A stretch of DNA of 64,000 nucleotides, taken from the NCBI GenBank assembly GCA_032718475.1, contig JAUCBJ010005652.1, forward strand, positions 62,001 to 126,000, in the 5' to 3' direction. Within the stretch, counting starts at the first letter, position 1; every line of letters starts with the position of its first letter. Position numbers and translations under genes: made by a program. The notes beneath the pieces were generated by a model. It did not search any database. It had not been told where the DNA came from and saw nothing but the letters and a program-made list of their open reading frames with translations. Below are positions 9,574 to 20,345 of this stretch, in pieces. Origin of the DNA: Nemertoderma westbladi. Lineage: Eukaryota; Xenacoelomorpha; Nemertodermatida; Nemertodermatidae.

Positions 9574-12500
9574 CATTCATTTCATTTCATTTGTTTTAAT
9601 CAATTTACTTGATATAGTAAAATTGCACAATTGTACAAGGGTAAGTAAGCATTAAATAAAATAAAAAAGGAAACAAAGCACAGATATCAGTTAATAACAT
9701 AGCAATATATATGGACTAGGGTAGCTGTTAGAATCTGAGTACACGAAAGTGTGGTGGGGCGAGCCATGGTAGTAGGTGGGTGGTGATGTGTGACATGTCA
9801 TTTTCATTAGACATTATAGAATTCCATGATACGGGCGCGTTTTTGATTGATGTTAGTATTTTGTAGTCGGAAGCAGTTCTGTATGAAGTTTGCATTATGG
9901 AAATCATTTTGTGAGGGGCTGGCAGTGCAGATACGCTCAGTGATGGATGTAGTTCTGTATTTGAAGTTTATAATTGAACGTAGCTGTGGCAGGGGGTATG
10001 TGGCCAGTGCTCTGTGATATCCACTTGAAATTCCCTTACGTAACTGGGAGTTACCCATGTTGAGTTGTGAGGCAATGCGGAAAGGTAACTGTAGCTCGAG
10101 ACTGGGGCAATCAAGTGTTCTAACTAAGGTTCTATAGCAACTCCGATAGGCAATGATCGATAATGGTGGGGTCCCTGAGAGTAGATAGAGTGTATTATTC
10201 TCCAAATAGTTCCCAAGAAGTAAGAGGCCACGTTGCACCTTGCGGTGGTAGGCGTCGAGTTTGTCGATATCCTTTCGGCGTAGGGATCCAATAGTCAGAG
10301 TTAATCTGTAGATTATGACAGGGACGGCGAGTGTGTTCCACATCTTAAAGATGGTCTCTAGGTTGAGCCACCTTGCTGTCCATCCTTTGGTATGGAAAAC
10401 TTGCGACATCATGGCTATTGTCTGGATACCATCGTGGAGGTTGCTAGCGGGGTTAGAATTTCCCAGTTTGTGTCCGAGGAATTTCAGATGGTCCGACATT
10501 TGGATTAGTGATCCGTTGACTGTAATGAAACATTCCTTGTGGGTCATATAGTTACGGTTTAGGATCGTCCATTTTGTTTTCTTCATGTCGATTTGGAGGG
10601 ATACCTGTGCAGCTTCCTGTATGAGTATGTCGCACATCTTCTCGACGGATTTAAGCGAGGTTCCCAGGAGTAGGTAATCGTCAGCATAGGCCACTGTACC
10701 AAGCCAGGATGTGTCAATTCGGCATCCGAGGTTACTATGTTCTATTCTGCTTAAGATGTTGGAGGTGTAAAGATTGTAGAGGATAGGTGAGATGAGTGAT
10801 CCCTGTTTCAATCCCCGCGAGACTTTTATTGGAGTTGGGTCGACTAGATTGCCGAATTTGAGGAAGATTTTGCTCGATCCAAAGTAAGCTAAGATAAGGC
10901 AAATAATGTAAGGATTAACATTGTTGTTCAGCATCTTTTCTACTAAGATAGTGTGGTCGACGTTATCGAAAGCCGCCTCAATGTCAAGTTGGCAAACGTA
11001 TACTGGCGATCCTTTCGATGTGTATTGTTCCACCGTTTCCAGTATTGTAGCGACTACTATGTCAGTGCTGTGTTTTCTCTTGTAGGCAGTTTGGTTCCCA
11101 TGTGAGGTCAAGTTGTTTAGATAGTCAGATAGAAGGATATGTTCGAGCACCTTGGCAAGTAGGCTGATGGATGAGACGGGCCTGTATGATGTAGGTTCTA
11201 GGGTAGAGCGACCCTTTCCTTTGTAGATACTTGATATCACTGTATGACCAAATGTAGAGGGGACCTCTTTGAGAGTGAGACAGCAGTTGATGAGTCGGGC
11301 AAGTGTGTCAGAAATTAAATCAGGATTAAGGGATAGGAGGTGTTCAACTGTCATAGATACATAGTCAGGGGCCTTGCCCCTGGAGAGTGAAGATATCGCC
11401 CGTTTAACTGCAAGGGGGGTTATGGTTGGTGGGATAGATGATCTGCACTGCTGTTCTAGAATATCATGGATGTTTTGGAGTTTGGCTGCATCTTTCATTG
11501 TGGTTGAACTGAACTTTTCCTCATTGTGTTTGCGAATAATTGATTGCATTTCTGGGGTGAGGGGCTGATTGTCTTTTCGATTAATGTTGCTCCAGAAATA
11601 CTGTGGGTTCAATGTTCGTTTAGAACACCAGCGGCGGGCAGTGTTCGCAACAAGGTTTGTGTGGAGGAAGTTTCTGAGGCGTCTAGTGGACCGCTTAGAT
11701 TCTTTAAAAGATTCACCGGACAGGTGATTGTCATCCTTCCCATGTGATACCCAAATTTTGTAAAGGTCCTTAGTTGTTTTACTACGTCGGTCAAGTAACT
11801 GTGAGCGTATTCTGATGTTCTTTGTCTTCTTGTTCACCTTAATCGTGGGTATGTGGAGTATAGCTGCAGCCATGATAACGGATTGAATGGTATCGCAAAT
11901 ATTATCAAGTTCTGACTTGGGGGAGCTACACTCTAGAAGGTGATGAAGATCTTTTTGAAGTACTGATAATCCTTCATCCACAGCTGATTTGTATAAGTCC
12001 CGTTGCGCGGTTGTTGCTCTGTTCCAAGCAAATTTATGTTGCCGTACCTTCTTGTGTGGGTTTTCTGTTGGGTTGGTTATAGGTTGGCATATCTTGAAAT
12101 GGGCAGTGATAGGTGTGTGATCGGATAGGTTGTTGGAAGGGTCGTGCTCGTATACCCGGCCATTGGTGAAAGAGTTTAGACAGTTACTGGAGGTGACTAT
12201 GTGATCGAGGTAAGATTCGCCGTGTGCCCCTTTAAATGTTACACATGGTCCTTGGAGGGCTGCATGAGTGTCAGCTGCCACTAAGCTGTTTGTACGTAAA
12301 AAGTTATTGAGGAGGTGGCCCCTTTCGGAGCATCCATGTTGACTTGTTCTGGGTCCTTGTAGATCGCCTAGATCTGCATTGAAGTCAGCGAGGATGAGTG
12401 GGGTTGCCATTGGATACAAGTTAATAAGGGCTCGGAGGCGTCCAAGGAACTCATGATATAAGTATATCTCTTTACCGGAATCTGGGGCGTAGGGAGACAG

Positions 12501-12796
12501 TATGAGGTAGTATGAGTTGCTACCTACCAGCTGAGCCAGTACTCCAACAGTTTCATCTCCTGAAGTAATTTTTACCGGCTCGGATTTCAGGATTCTCTTT
12601 TTAATGTATAAAGCGGATCCACCGGCTCCTCTACGTCTGTTGGGGTTGCTCATAAGTTCACTAGTTATACCTACGCAGTGGAAGCGACCGTCCAATGGTC
12701 GTAGAGTAGTCCTGCACTCGATATCATCAAGCCAGTGTTCCTGTATGGCGACGATGTCACAAGAGTTGAATGTCATAAAGACATGTCACAAGAGTC
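9574..12796 (-). mobile_element. 5'-truncated LINE (Jockey/CR1/L2-like) inserted in element B
   Basis: A minus-strand non-LTR retrotransposon copy of about 3.2 kb lying inside the protease part of B. Both borders are seen by comparison with the uninterrupted D sequence at 51430-51450. On its 3' side (low coordinates) it ends in imperfect AAATG/GAAAT repeats (9577-9596). The 5' end cuts into the endonuclease domain. Only a very short target duplication, if any, can be recognised, so borders are accurate to a few bases. Confidence 0.85.
9807..12776 (-). CDS. LINE endonuclease-reverse transcriptase, 5' truncated
   Basis: An uninterrupted frame of 989 codons. Residues about 1-230 are an apurinic-type endonuclease domain (AIQEHWLDD, LILADFNADLG, YLDHIV, SDHTPITAHF). 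RT follows at about 480-760: YRPVSSISLLAKVLEHIL, CQLDIEAAFDNVDHTIL with catalytic Asp, SRGLKQGSLISPILYNLYTS, and VAYADDYLLLG with the catalytic Asp pair. No RNase H domain is seen. The start is internal: the first strand of the endonuclease, normally before an AIQEHW-type motif, is missing, so the copy lacks perhaps 30-40 residues plus any ORF1. The open frame indicates a fairly recent insertion. The domain pattern points to the Jockey/CR1/L2 group; exact clade not determined. Confidence 0.85.
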   Translation of the reverse strand: MTFNSCDIVAIQEHWLDDIECRTTLRPLDGRFHCVGITSELMSNPNRRRGAGGSALYIKKRILKSEPVKITSGDETVGVLAQLVGSNSYYLILSPYAPDSGKEIYLYHEFLGRLRALINLYPMATPLILADFNADLGDLQGPRTSQHGCSERGHLLNNFLRTNSLVAADTHAALQGPCVTFKGAHGESYLDHIVTSSNCLNSFTNGRVYEHDPSNNLSDHTPITAHFKICQPITNPTENPHKKVRQHKFAWNRATTAQRDLYKSAVDEGLSVLQKDLHHLLECSSPKSELDNICDTIQSVIMAAAILHIPTIKVNKKTKNIRIRSQLLDRRSKTTKDLYKIWVSHGKDDNHLSGESFKESKRSTRRLRNFLHTNLVANTARRWCSKRTLNPQYFWSNINRKDNQPLTPEMQSIIRKHNEEKFSSTTMKDAAKLQNIHDILEQQCRSSIPPTITPLAVKRAISSLSRGKAPDYVSMTVEHLLSLNPDLISDTLARLINCCLTLKEVPSTFGHTVISSIYKGKGRSTLEPTSYRPVSSISLLAKVLEHILLSDYLNNLTSHGNQTAYKRKHSTDIVVATILETVEQYTSKGSPVYVCQLDIEAAFDNVDHTILVEKMLNNNVNPYIICLILAYFGSSKIFLKFGNLVDPTPIKVSRGLKQGSLISPILYNLYTSNILSRIEHSNLGCRIDTSWLGTVAYADDYLLLGTSLKSVEKMCDILIQEAAQVSLQIDMKKTKWTILNRNYMTHKECFITVNGSLIQMSDHLKFLGHKLGNSNPASNLHDGIQTIAMMSQVFHTKGWTARWLNLETIFKMWNTLAVPVIIYRLTLTIGSLRRKDIDKLDAYHRKVQRGLLLLGNYLENNTLYLLSGTPPLSIIAYRSCYRTLVRTLDCPSLELQLPFRIASQLNMGNSQLRKGISSGYHRALATYPLPQLRSIINFKYRTTSITERICTASPSQNDFHNANFIQNCFRLQNTNINQKRARIMEFYNV

Positions 12797-13668
12797 ACAA
12801 AGATGTCTTCGGCTAGTTCTTTGTCGATGAATGTTCCTGTGCTGCCGGAGTCAAGGAGGGCGTTCACTATGTAGCTCCTTTTTAATCCGTGGACTCTCAA
12901 CTGCACTACGGGAAATTCTCGGATTCCTACGTTGGAAGTTGGCGCTTTCCAAGATGGTTGTCGGTCAGGAATAGTTAGGGGGAGCTCACTATCGGTTTCA
13001 GTCTCATACGTAAGTGCTCGATACACTGCGGTGTTTATTAGATAACAGGATTTGTTTTCGTCGGAGAATTCATCCGTGTAGAATCCTTCCATCTCAGAAC
13101 TTTGGTCAGTGTCGTTCACATCACTGAATTGGACATGTAGTTCGGACTCACTTACCTGACTCGGGCTGTTTCTTTCAAATTCGGTGTGCAACAAGATACG
13201 ATGTTTCGCGCCGCACTTAGCACACCTCGCATCGGAGTAGCAGGTTCGCCATTGGTGTCCTTGTCTGAGACAATTATAACATAACCGCTTATCCCACATG
13301 ACATCACGTCTATCTTTTAGGGATTTCTTTAAGAATTCATCACACACACTTAAACGGTGGGGCCCGTCGCACAATGCATATTTTGGTTTGATGTTACTTA
13401 CTTTACCTTGGGTAGTGTTGTGCACACTCGTTCTTTCCTCGGGCTTTCTTCCATGAATTCTCTTAGGAGACGTAGGAGGAGTTTTTGTTACCTGTTCTCT
13501 CCTGTCACTAGTTCGAGACTTAAATTTACTTACGTCCTTAGGCGCTTTGTTGACATAGTAAGATCTTTCGGTGTCTTTCCCGTTGTTCTCCTCTTGAGAG
13601 GCCTGGCTTTCGCCGTCGTCTGTATAACATACTGGTGTTCTCCTTTCTCCTAGAAACGGGTTTCTCAC
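12797..13668 (-). pseudogene. BEL element B: gag zinc knuckles and protease
   Basis: Frame with the BEL-type Cys/His knuckles (CYNCLRQGHQWRTC and CAKCGAKHRILLH) and the aspartic protease active site LLDSGSTGTFIDKELAEDIF, cut immediately afterwards by the LINE. The protease would process the Gag-Pol polyprotein. It is out of frame with the upstream capsid part because of a frameshift near 13650-13670; element D keeps the same region in one continuous frame. Confidence 0.85.
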
Positions 13669-14905
13669 TTACCTTATTTTCCGGTGTCTTCTCTCTGGAC
13701 TGCTTTAGGAGCTGTAATTTTACCTCTCCATCTAAGAATGACATGAGATCAGCCATGGTAGGGTCTCTTCGTTGTTGTTGCATCATATACAGAACTCTTT
13801 TGTCCCAACGAGTACCCACTCCACGCTTTGGCAAGGTAGATGCTACAGCTCCAATAACCATAGAACTCTGATACTCATGAGACTTACCTAGCCAATCTAA
13901 TTGTCTACAAATCTCCTGGATCTCATCGGAAAATTCTATAATCCCGCTGCTAATAAACTTTCGTGGCGCTACCAATTTCGCATACAAATACCTAGCTATG
14001 TTATTCCTATTACCATACCTGATGTTTAGTGTATCCCAAACTTGTCTTAATCCATCTGGATGTCCAATAAACTTTAACGCCATTAACTTGGGAGATCCTT
14101 CCAAGCACTCGATGAGGAATCTAAGTTTCTCTCCGTTAGATAGCATAGAGTTCTGTATGTTATCTTTATAATATTCATTAAAAGGCAACCATTTCATCTC
14201 ATCTCCGTTGAACTTGACGATCTCTCCCACCTTTACCGCTTGGCGGGCTTCGGTTCTAGCCATTTGACGCGTAAAACTTTCTTGGGCCATCGTATTATTT
14301 AATATCGAGTTATCGGTATATAAATTTCTCGGATTAGGATCAGGTCTATAGGGAATATCATTATCAACAGGTTTATCGTTACCCTTAATAGGGTTTACTA
14401 TAGGAGTTTCTACTTCACTAGCAGTATAGATGCGTGTAGGCTCCACACATTGCGCATGAAATACTTCAGACCTAACAGGTTGACACATTGTTACAGGGGG
14501 TGGTGGTATACCTCTTTGTATATTTACCAATTTATCGCGTTCTAACGCGATACTCTGCTGCACTTCTTGCAACTCTAACCTACCCTCTCTGACTGTTCCC
14601 TTTAACTGTTGAACAGTCCCTTCCATCTCTCGGACCTGCTGAGAGGAACACAAACGGTGTTCCCTCAGCTGCCCGAGCAGGAGACCCATCTCCCGCCGTC
14701 CCTCATCCACCCACTCTACCGCCGAAGCGGGAGCCGCCAACATAGTAGCGGGTAGACAAGGGACGATGGGCGATAAATCGTTAATGTCTCGCTCGGCGTC
14801 CAGGACTGGAATTGACTCTGGAACAGTCCTACTGGGTACAGGTAGTTTAGTACTGTACAAAGGGAATTTAGAGTTAGGTTCTGGAAGTACAGGGGTCTCT
14901 ATCAC
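13538..14905 (-). pseudogene. BEL element B: gag central and capsid-like part
   Basis: Contains the capsid-like segment (VKFNGDEMKWLPFNEYYKD, GEKLRFLIECLEG, LRQVWDTLNIRYG) known from DUF1759-type BEL Gag proteins. Upstream is a coiled-coil-prone stretch (REMEGTVQQLKGTVREG). The frame drifts off near 13660. The apparent start is a reopening of the frame; the true Gag start is at 16679. Confidence 0.85.
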
Positions 14906-15017
14906 AGAAGGGGTGGCTTCGAGAACAGGCCTAATTATTTCAGGCTCATCTACTATAGTAGGGAGTCTTTCTACTCTAATAATTTGGTCTGTGGGTTCTG
15001 TACTACCTAAGTCTGCA

Positions 15018-15686
15018 CTAGCTAGTTCGCCTTCTCACAGCTGGGGGCAAATTAGGCAATATCTGATGGTGAGGCGTTCTTCTACGTCTGCTGGAACGAG
15101 ATCTATTTCCTCCGCCTTCAGGATCTGTTGTATCGCCTTCATCAGATGATGTAAATCCCTGTCTCTTGGGAGTAGATCGACTTATCATCTGCATATACTT
15201 AGCTGTTCTTTGTTTATTGAAGTAATCTTGCTTCTCTTGAAGATTTTCCAACTCTAGTTGGACTGTCTCTTCAGAACCCCTCCATTCTGCTGCTGCCACT
15301 GCCTCTGCCGCTTTTCTTTCTGCTTCTGCCGCTGCTACCTTTCTTTCAGCATCTGCCTCTGCCGCTGCCGCTTTTCTTTCGGCTTCTGCCGCTGCCTCTG
15401 CCACTGCCGCTGCCGCTGCCGCTTTTCTTTCAGCTTCTGCCGCTGCCGCTGCAGCTGCCGCCTTTCTTTGAACTTCTGCCGCTGCCACTGCTGCTACCTT
15501 TCTGTCTTCTATCCGTTTTTTCTTTAATTGTTCTTCCTGTTCCCTAGCGAGGAGGATGCTTTCATCAAATTTAGCTTGCTCTGTGACTAACATTTCCGCA
15601 TCTAATGCGTCTAACACAAATTTGGCTCCTTCACTAGTAGGGTGAAGTCCAGCCAGACGTCTCCTCAACTCTTTGTCACCTATAAA
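15018..15686 (-). pseudogene. BEL element B: gag Ala/Glu-rich coiled coil
   Basis: Same frame as the N-terminal gag part, separated from it only by a TGA codon at 15687-15689 where element D has CGA (Arg), consistent with a C-to-T change at a CpG. It encodes ELRRRLAGL, then a long Ala/Glu/Arg-rich helix (repeated AEAERKAAAA-type units, about 15290-15500), then RSTPKRQGFTSSDEGDTTDP. It ends by frameshift near 15020. The helix may serve Gag multimerisation (inference). Confidence 0.8.
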
Positions 15687-16679
15687 TCATTGATAGTCCG
15701 ACAGATAGATGTCAATAGCGTCCTTCTTCTGAGGTTTCTCCAATGTCGCTTCGCTTTCCACTTGAGAAAAGGTAGCGTCTGTTGATTCTCCGTGGGTTGA
15801 GTGCTCAGTTAGCTGAATTTTCCATTGGGATGTTCCTTGAACTTTAAGGCTCACCCATTGGAACCAAGTCTTTACGGCAACTTGCAACGACGTGTCTTGG
15901 CTTCTTTTCGAGGCTTCCTCAAAGGCCGATAGGATTAGTCTGATTCTTAGGATACGTACTCGAACTTGATAAAGCAGCTCTCCCTGCTCTTGAGGTCCTT
16001 GGGGTTGTTGAAACAGTTGTTCCTCTAATCGCTCCAAAGAGCTGAAGAATCCCTGTACATATCCGGCTGCTGACCTCTTCCACACAGCTGGATCTCTAGT
16101 GTCCTTTACCACTCCCATCCTGTATAAGTCCTCCCAGGCAGCTTCCGATAAGTTAAACGGGAGTCCGGGTCCGGGGAAGTTCCATTGCGTCTCGACAATA
16201 GACTTCAGTTCCTCCTTCGTGTATCCCGCATAACTGTCCTTGGTCGATCGCTTACTTCTCGCCCAATCAATTTGATGTTCCTCCACCGCAATCAATACTC
16301 TAGTGAGTACGGCTTCAGGAAGAATGAGAAGTGGATCCGAATAAACTACATCTGCCATCTTTGCTCCGCGCTCGGGTGGCAACTCTACAGTATCTGAACT
16401 ACTGGAGCTATCGGGCTGCTGAGAAATAAGTTCTCGGCTCGGGTGTTGCTGCTGTTTAACAGCTGCCTCTGTGCCGGCCTCCGTGCTTTGAGCCCGAGTG
16501 CCTATGATAGACCTACGGTGCTTTACTAGTCTAGGGTCTGATACTACTACTGAAGGGATGACTTTTCTTACAGTAGGAGGGGACTTGGACTTCGGTCTCA
16601 AATGTTCGGCACTCCTGTCGGAGTCGCAGACTGTTTTTTCTAGGAGACTATCTGACAGAGTTTGCTTTGTGTCAGCCAT
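15687..16679 (-). pseudogene. BEL element B: gag N-terminus
   Basis: Starts at ATG 16679 (MADTKQTLSDSLLE), the same start context as the gag frame of element D (MADTRQTLSDSLLE at 54784). It encodes a Ser/Pro-rich leader, then about 170 residues (VVYSDPLLILPEAVLTRVL to VKTWFQWVSLKVQG) that are missing from element D, then GESTDATFSQVESEA and AIDIYLSDYQ, where the premature TGA stops it. The 170-residue segment has no family I can name. It is a useful marker for full-length versus deleted subfamilies. Confidence 0.8.
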
Positions 16680-18583
16680 GTTTGATTGTACAGTTGAATG
16701 TCTACTACTATAACGACAGTTAAAGCAAGTATATTAATTCAGTATCAACTGTAAGCCTAGTAATTAATTACCGATATCGTTACTAAATGTAACGCGATAT
16801 ATATATAATATATTAGAATACTGGTATACACTTACAGTATATATATAAGTATTATTACAGACTAGGGTTTGTCACAGAATACCGGTATATAATTTCAGCA
16901 CAAATATATAAATATATAATAAGCCTACCGTGAATACCGGTATACAGCTTACACTTATAGTATATATAAGTATAATTATAGACTAGAATTAATTACAGAA
17001 TACCGGTATATAATTTTAGCATAAATTTATATAAATAAATATAATAAGCCTATAGTAAATACCAGTATGTCAATTATTTTATGATAATTGAATTTCTGAG
17101 TTTTAGGGTTACTTTTCTTTACTTTGTTACTGTTATTTAAGCAGTAGTCCAACTGATATTAAGACCTAATTGATGGATAACAGGCCTACTATTTTATAAA
17201 TCGGTTTGAGTTGATTTATAATATATATATACCCGTATAATGGGTTTTGACAATATTCGAAATAAATGTTATTATTTCTGGTAAGGAGTCACTACACAGA
17301 AGCTGAACGCTCTCAGCGAAGTGCTACTTGTGGGACACTAAAACAAATAATTCTACTTGACTAAGTTACTTATTACTACAAATTACGTACAATTATGGGG
17401 TGAGATTACAATCTCTAAATAAACACAAAAATTACACGTACAAATTTTAGGGTAATTTTACAGGAAATTTACAAACCAGCCTAACAAGAGGTTATAATTT
17501 CTGGTTATTACAACGGACAGGATACTACGGTATTTGAAAATAATTAAGCAGTAGTAAATAAATTGCGTTGTCCAGATAAGAAAATACCACCGTCTGACGA
17601 CTTATAGTCTTTAGCTGTACAGCTCTATAAGTACTACGTTATGTACCCGGAGTGTTCCTACCTAGAAGTTAATTACCACAGCCAACCAGAGCTAATGTGC
17701 CTATTAACCACTTTACAACACAAATATACCGCCTACTCACTAATTACCTTCGGAAAGTATTGTACACTAAACCCTAAATTAGGTACAAGTACTTATACAA
17801 CAAATAACCAGTAGTTAAAAATACTTGTACAGCTAAAAGAACCACGGTATCTGCTGGAGTGACTAGAGCATAAAATCACCAGTCTTTACCTACGCCAAGC
17901 AGCCCTGATGTAGTACCGGGGTTAATTTAACTATAACGGTATGTATAACAAGCACAATTACTGTAGGAATTAACTTGGGGAGTTATGTATGTTGCGAATA
18001 CTCGCATAGACTCTGAATAATAAATAAATACGCTACCCGTGCAGACTACACAAACAAAATACAGACCAAATGCTGGCAGACTACTATCAAGCCCAAATAA
18101 ACTACAGTATATGCAGACTCCGAAATGGTTAGTTAGTATGCGTTCTAACCGAGTAGTACGACTTATTCTTTCGGGGGGGATTTACCTTACCGCACTGGAT
18201 GCCCCTACCTTCCTAACTAGTACTTTATCGGACATACACTCTACACACACTGCAATCTCTTCAGACTTAACAACAACCAAACAACAATCCAGCCTACAAA
18301 TTATTTATACAATCTGAGCAGGCTTACACGCCTTCTGCTCAATATTACACTTACAAATAAATAAAACTGACAGAAATAAGTAAAATCCCAATAAAAAACC
18401 AGGGCGGCCGTCCCTGATTAAATATCAAGACCTACCGGTATATAATTATAAAAATCGAATAATACTGCTGTACCTGTAAGTACCGGTTCGGGCAGTTGGG
18501 TAGTTAGGCCTACAGCTTACCGTTCGACCGGTACCTTCGACTTTATTGCCTACGGTGCAATAAAGAATCTGAAAATCTATTAT
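16680..18583 (-). other. B: untranslated leader between 5' LTR and gag
   Basis: About 1.9 kb without a convincing frame, homologous to the leader of D (54785-57051). The part next to gag (16790-17070) repeats the palindrome ATACCGGTAT or close variants among TATA-rich runs. Next to the LTR is a perfect stem CTTTATTGC...GCAATAAAG (18541-18565). No tRNA-like primer-binding site (TGG start) is seen directly after the LTR. Confidence 0.75.
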
Positions 18584-19795
18584 TGTTCGCGCTTTCAGAC
18601 CTTTAGCAGTTTAACCTGCCAATTTTAGGTGTCCTCTTTTTTATAAATCGACTTTAGCCTATAACAATTATTTAATGCACATGAAGTAACATTAGCCGAA
18701 GCCAGTCTATGCGCGATCATTCACCCACAGTTAAGGGAGACTGGATTCGGATGCTTTGACCTTATTGCGTTGCAGACCTACTGTATTATTCGATTGATTG
18801 TTACTATATAATCACTGACAATATTATTCACTTTCAGGGAAATATTAACAGTTCCTTTAGGACGTGGCGCTTTAAGTATAAAACAGAGTTATGACTTATA
18901 CTAAACACAACGAGATGGCTAATGATTTTCATAAATAGCGCATTCTTTAGGAGATGCTTTATTATCTGTCACACTGCTGCATACGATTTCACACTGCTGC
19001 ACACTGATCTGCCGACCATCACTGAATTTGATCATATATAAGGAGGATAGCCACTGACACATGTAGGGATTATGAAATAGCATTTACTGCACACTAAAAC
19101 CAATGTAATGTAAGTCGCAGTTGCTACCGGTAACCGGTCCCTCTAACCTTTAGTAAGCAAGAAGATTGGGGTTTTATGATTATTTATCGATATTCTCCAA
19201 ATATAACAAGATATCCATCAACATATAACCATTAATAACAGACAGTAAACAGAAGTACAATAATGCGGTGATATTCAGCCAGTATCGGTAATACCGGTAC
19301 CGCAGTTGCAGGTGCAGTATCAAAGTTGTTCAGTCAGTGCAGACTGCAATTTCATCAGTCAGGTGATCGGAGATAATAGATTTACGTTCTTGTAATCAAA
19401 GCCGTCTAATGTTGGCCAAAGTCTGAAACTTCTAACACAGAAGTACAGAAGAATCCTAAGCCGGTGTTCTGGGCTTAGAAAAGATACACACTGACTGAAT
19501 TGCGTGGGTTTCTGTAGGCACTGTCCAACACAAAGTGAAAATCGCTCTGATTGGCCGAGCAGAACAAAGAACAAAGAAAAGCTCCACGCTGGCAGTAAAT
19601 CAGCTGACAGATGTCGTCATCTGAACTACCCTCTATTTAGAGTATTTGGCGTATTGCGGCATAAAATGGCTTGTTATGTCCGCTAAAACACCTACAGGGT
19701 ACATTGCGGAGAAAATGGCTTGTTATGTCCGCTAAAACAACTAAACAGTTCATTGCGGAGAAAAATTACTGGTTATATCCGCAAAAGCTTTTACA
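18584..19795 (-). repeat. B: 5' LTR (1212 bp)
   Basis: On the + strand it starts TGTTCGCGC and ends AAAAGCTTTTACA; read on the minus strand it has the family termini TGTAAAAGC...GCGCGAACA. It contains the GTCCTAAAGGAAC block and the small sense ORF at 18919-19083. The right border meets transposase-like sequence at 19796. Confidence 0.88.
18919..19083 (-). CDS. B: small sense ORF in the LTR
   Basis: 54 codons starting MLFHNPYM and containing FSDGRQISVQQCE and KASPKECAIY. It aligns over its whole length with the LTR ORFs of A, D and the 63406 LTR, although the DNA around it has diverged considerably. In-frame stop lies just before the ATG. No known domain. Confidence 0.4.
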   Translation of the reverse strand: MLFHNPYMCQWLSSLYMIKFSDGRQISVQQCEIVCSSVTDNKASPKECAIYENH

Positions 19796-20345
19796 ATAAC
19801 TTTCGGAAGCGGTTCTTCATACGGAAGGGGGAATCGTTTATGAGATTGCGATCGTGAGCGAAATATCCCGTTAAAGTGAATATATATGGAGCTATTAGCT
19901 GGAAAGGGAAATCGCCACTAATGATACTACCAGGTAAAGCCCGAATAAACTCGTCAATGTATTGCGATATGGTGCATAAAGGAATTATTCCCTTTTTGAA
20001 GTCAACATTTCCCGAAAATGACTACGTGTTACAGGCAGACTCGGCTCCTTGCCATAAAAGTAAAGAAACAATGGCATTCCTCGATAAAAACAATGTAAAC
20101 TATTCACCGGGGTGGTGGCCTCCTGAATCACCAGATTTAAATGCCATTGAGTGCGTTTGGCATGAATTGAAGGAACATTTTTACGCAATAAAGCGCAACC
20201 ACGTAATAAAGAAGAACTGATTTCTGGAATAACAGATTTCTGGCAAAACATTATCACTGTTGAGAAATGTCGCAATTACATTTGCCATAATCTAAATGTC
20301 ATACCAATGGTTCAAACAAACAACGGTGGTCCAACTCTCAGTTAA
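19796..20345 (+). pseudogene. Tc1/mariner-family transposase, C-terminal remnant
   Basis: The readable part, 19876-20220, has the transposase core IYGAISWKGKSPL, the second catalytic Asp in VLQADSAPCHKSK, and SPDLNAIECVWHELK with the catalytic Glu. I count 36 residues between that Asp and Glu. After 20215 a 1-nt shift moves the frame, and the C-terminus continues as EELISGITDFW to a stop near 20345. Upstream sequence, including the first catalytic Asp and DNA-binding domain, is cut off by the LTR of element B at 19796. The start at 19876 is therefore not a real start. Inactive remnant. Confidence 0.8.

Larger units (their letters stand above)
8209..19795 (-). mobile_element. BEL/Pao LTR retrotransposon B, 5' part, interrupted
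   Basis: Minus-strand BEL element: 5' LTR 18584-19795, leader 16680-18583, gag-protease 12797-16679, then pol 8209-9573 after an inserted LINE (about 9574-12796). Pol stops at 8209 inside RT because element A was inserted there; the rest lies left of the window. The gag frame carries a nonsense codon (15687-15689) and frameshifts near 15020 and 13660, so the copy is dead. Its LTR abuts a Tc1/mariner transposase gene at 19796, so B had inserted into that element. Relative ages: mariner oldest, then B, then A and the LINE. Confidence 0.9.

Noticed and set aside
15258-15527. 89-codon Cys/Phe-rich + strand frame
   Set aside because: Antisense of the Ala/Glu coiled-coil repeat of gag; composition is a by-product.
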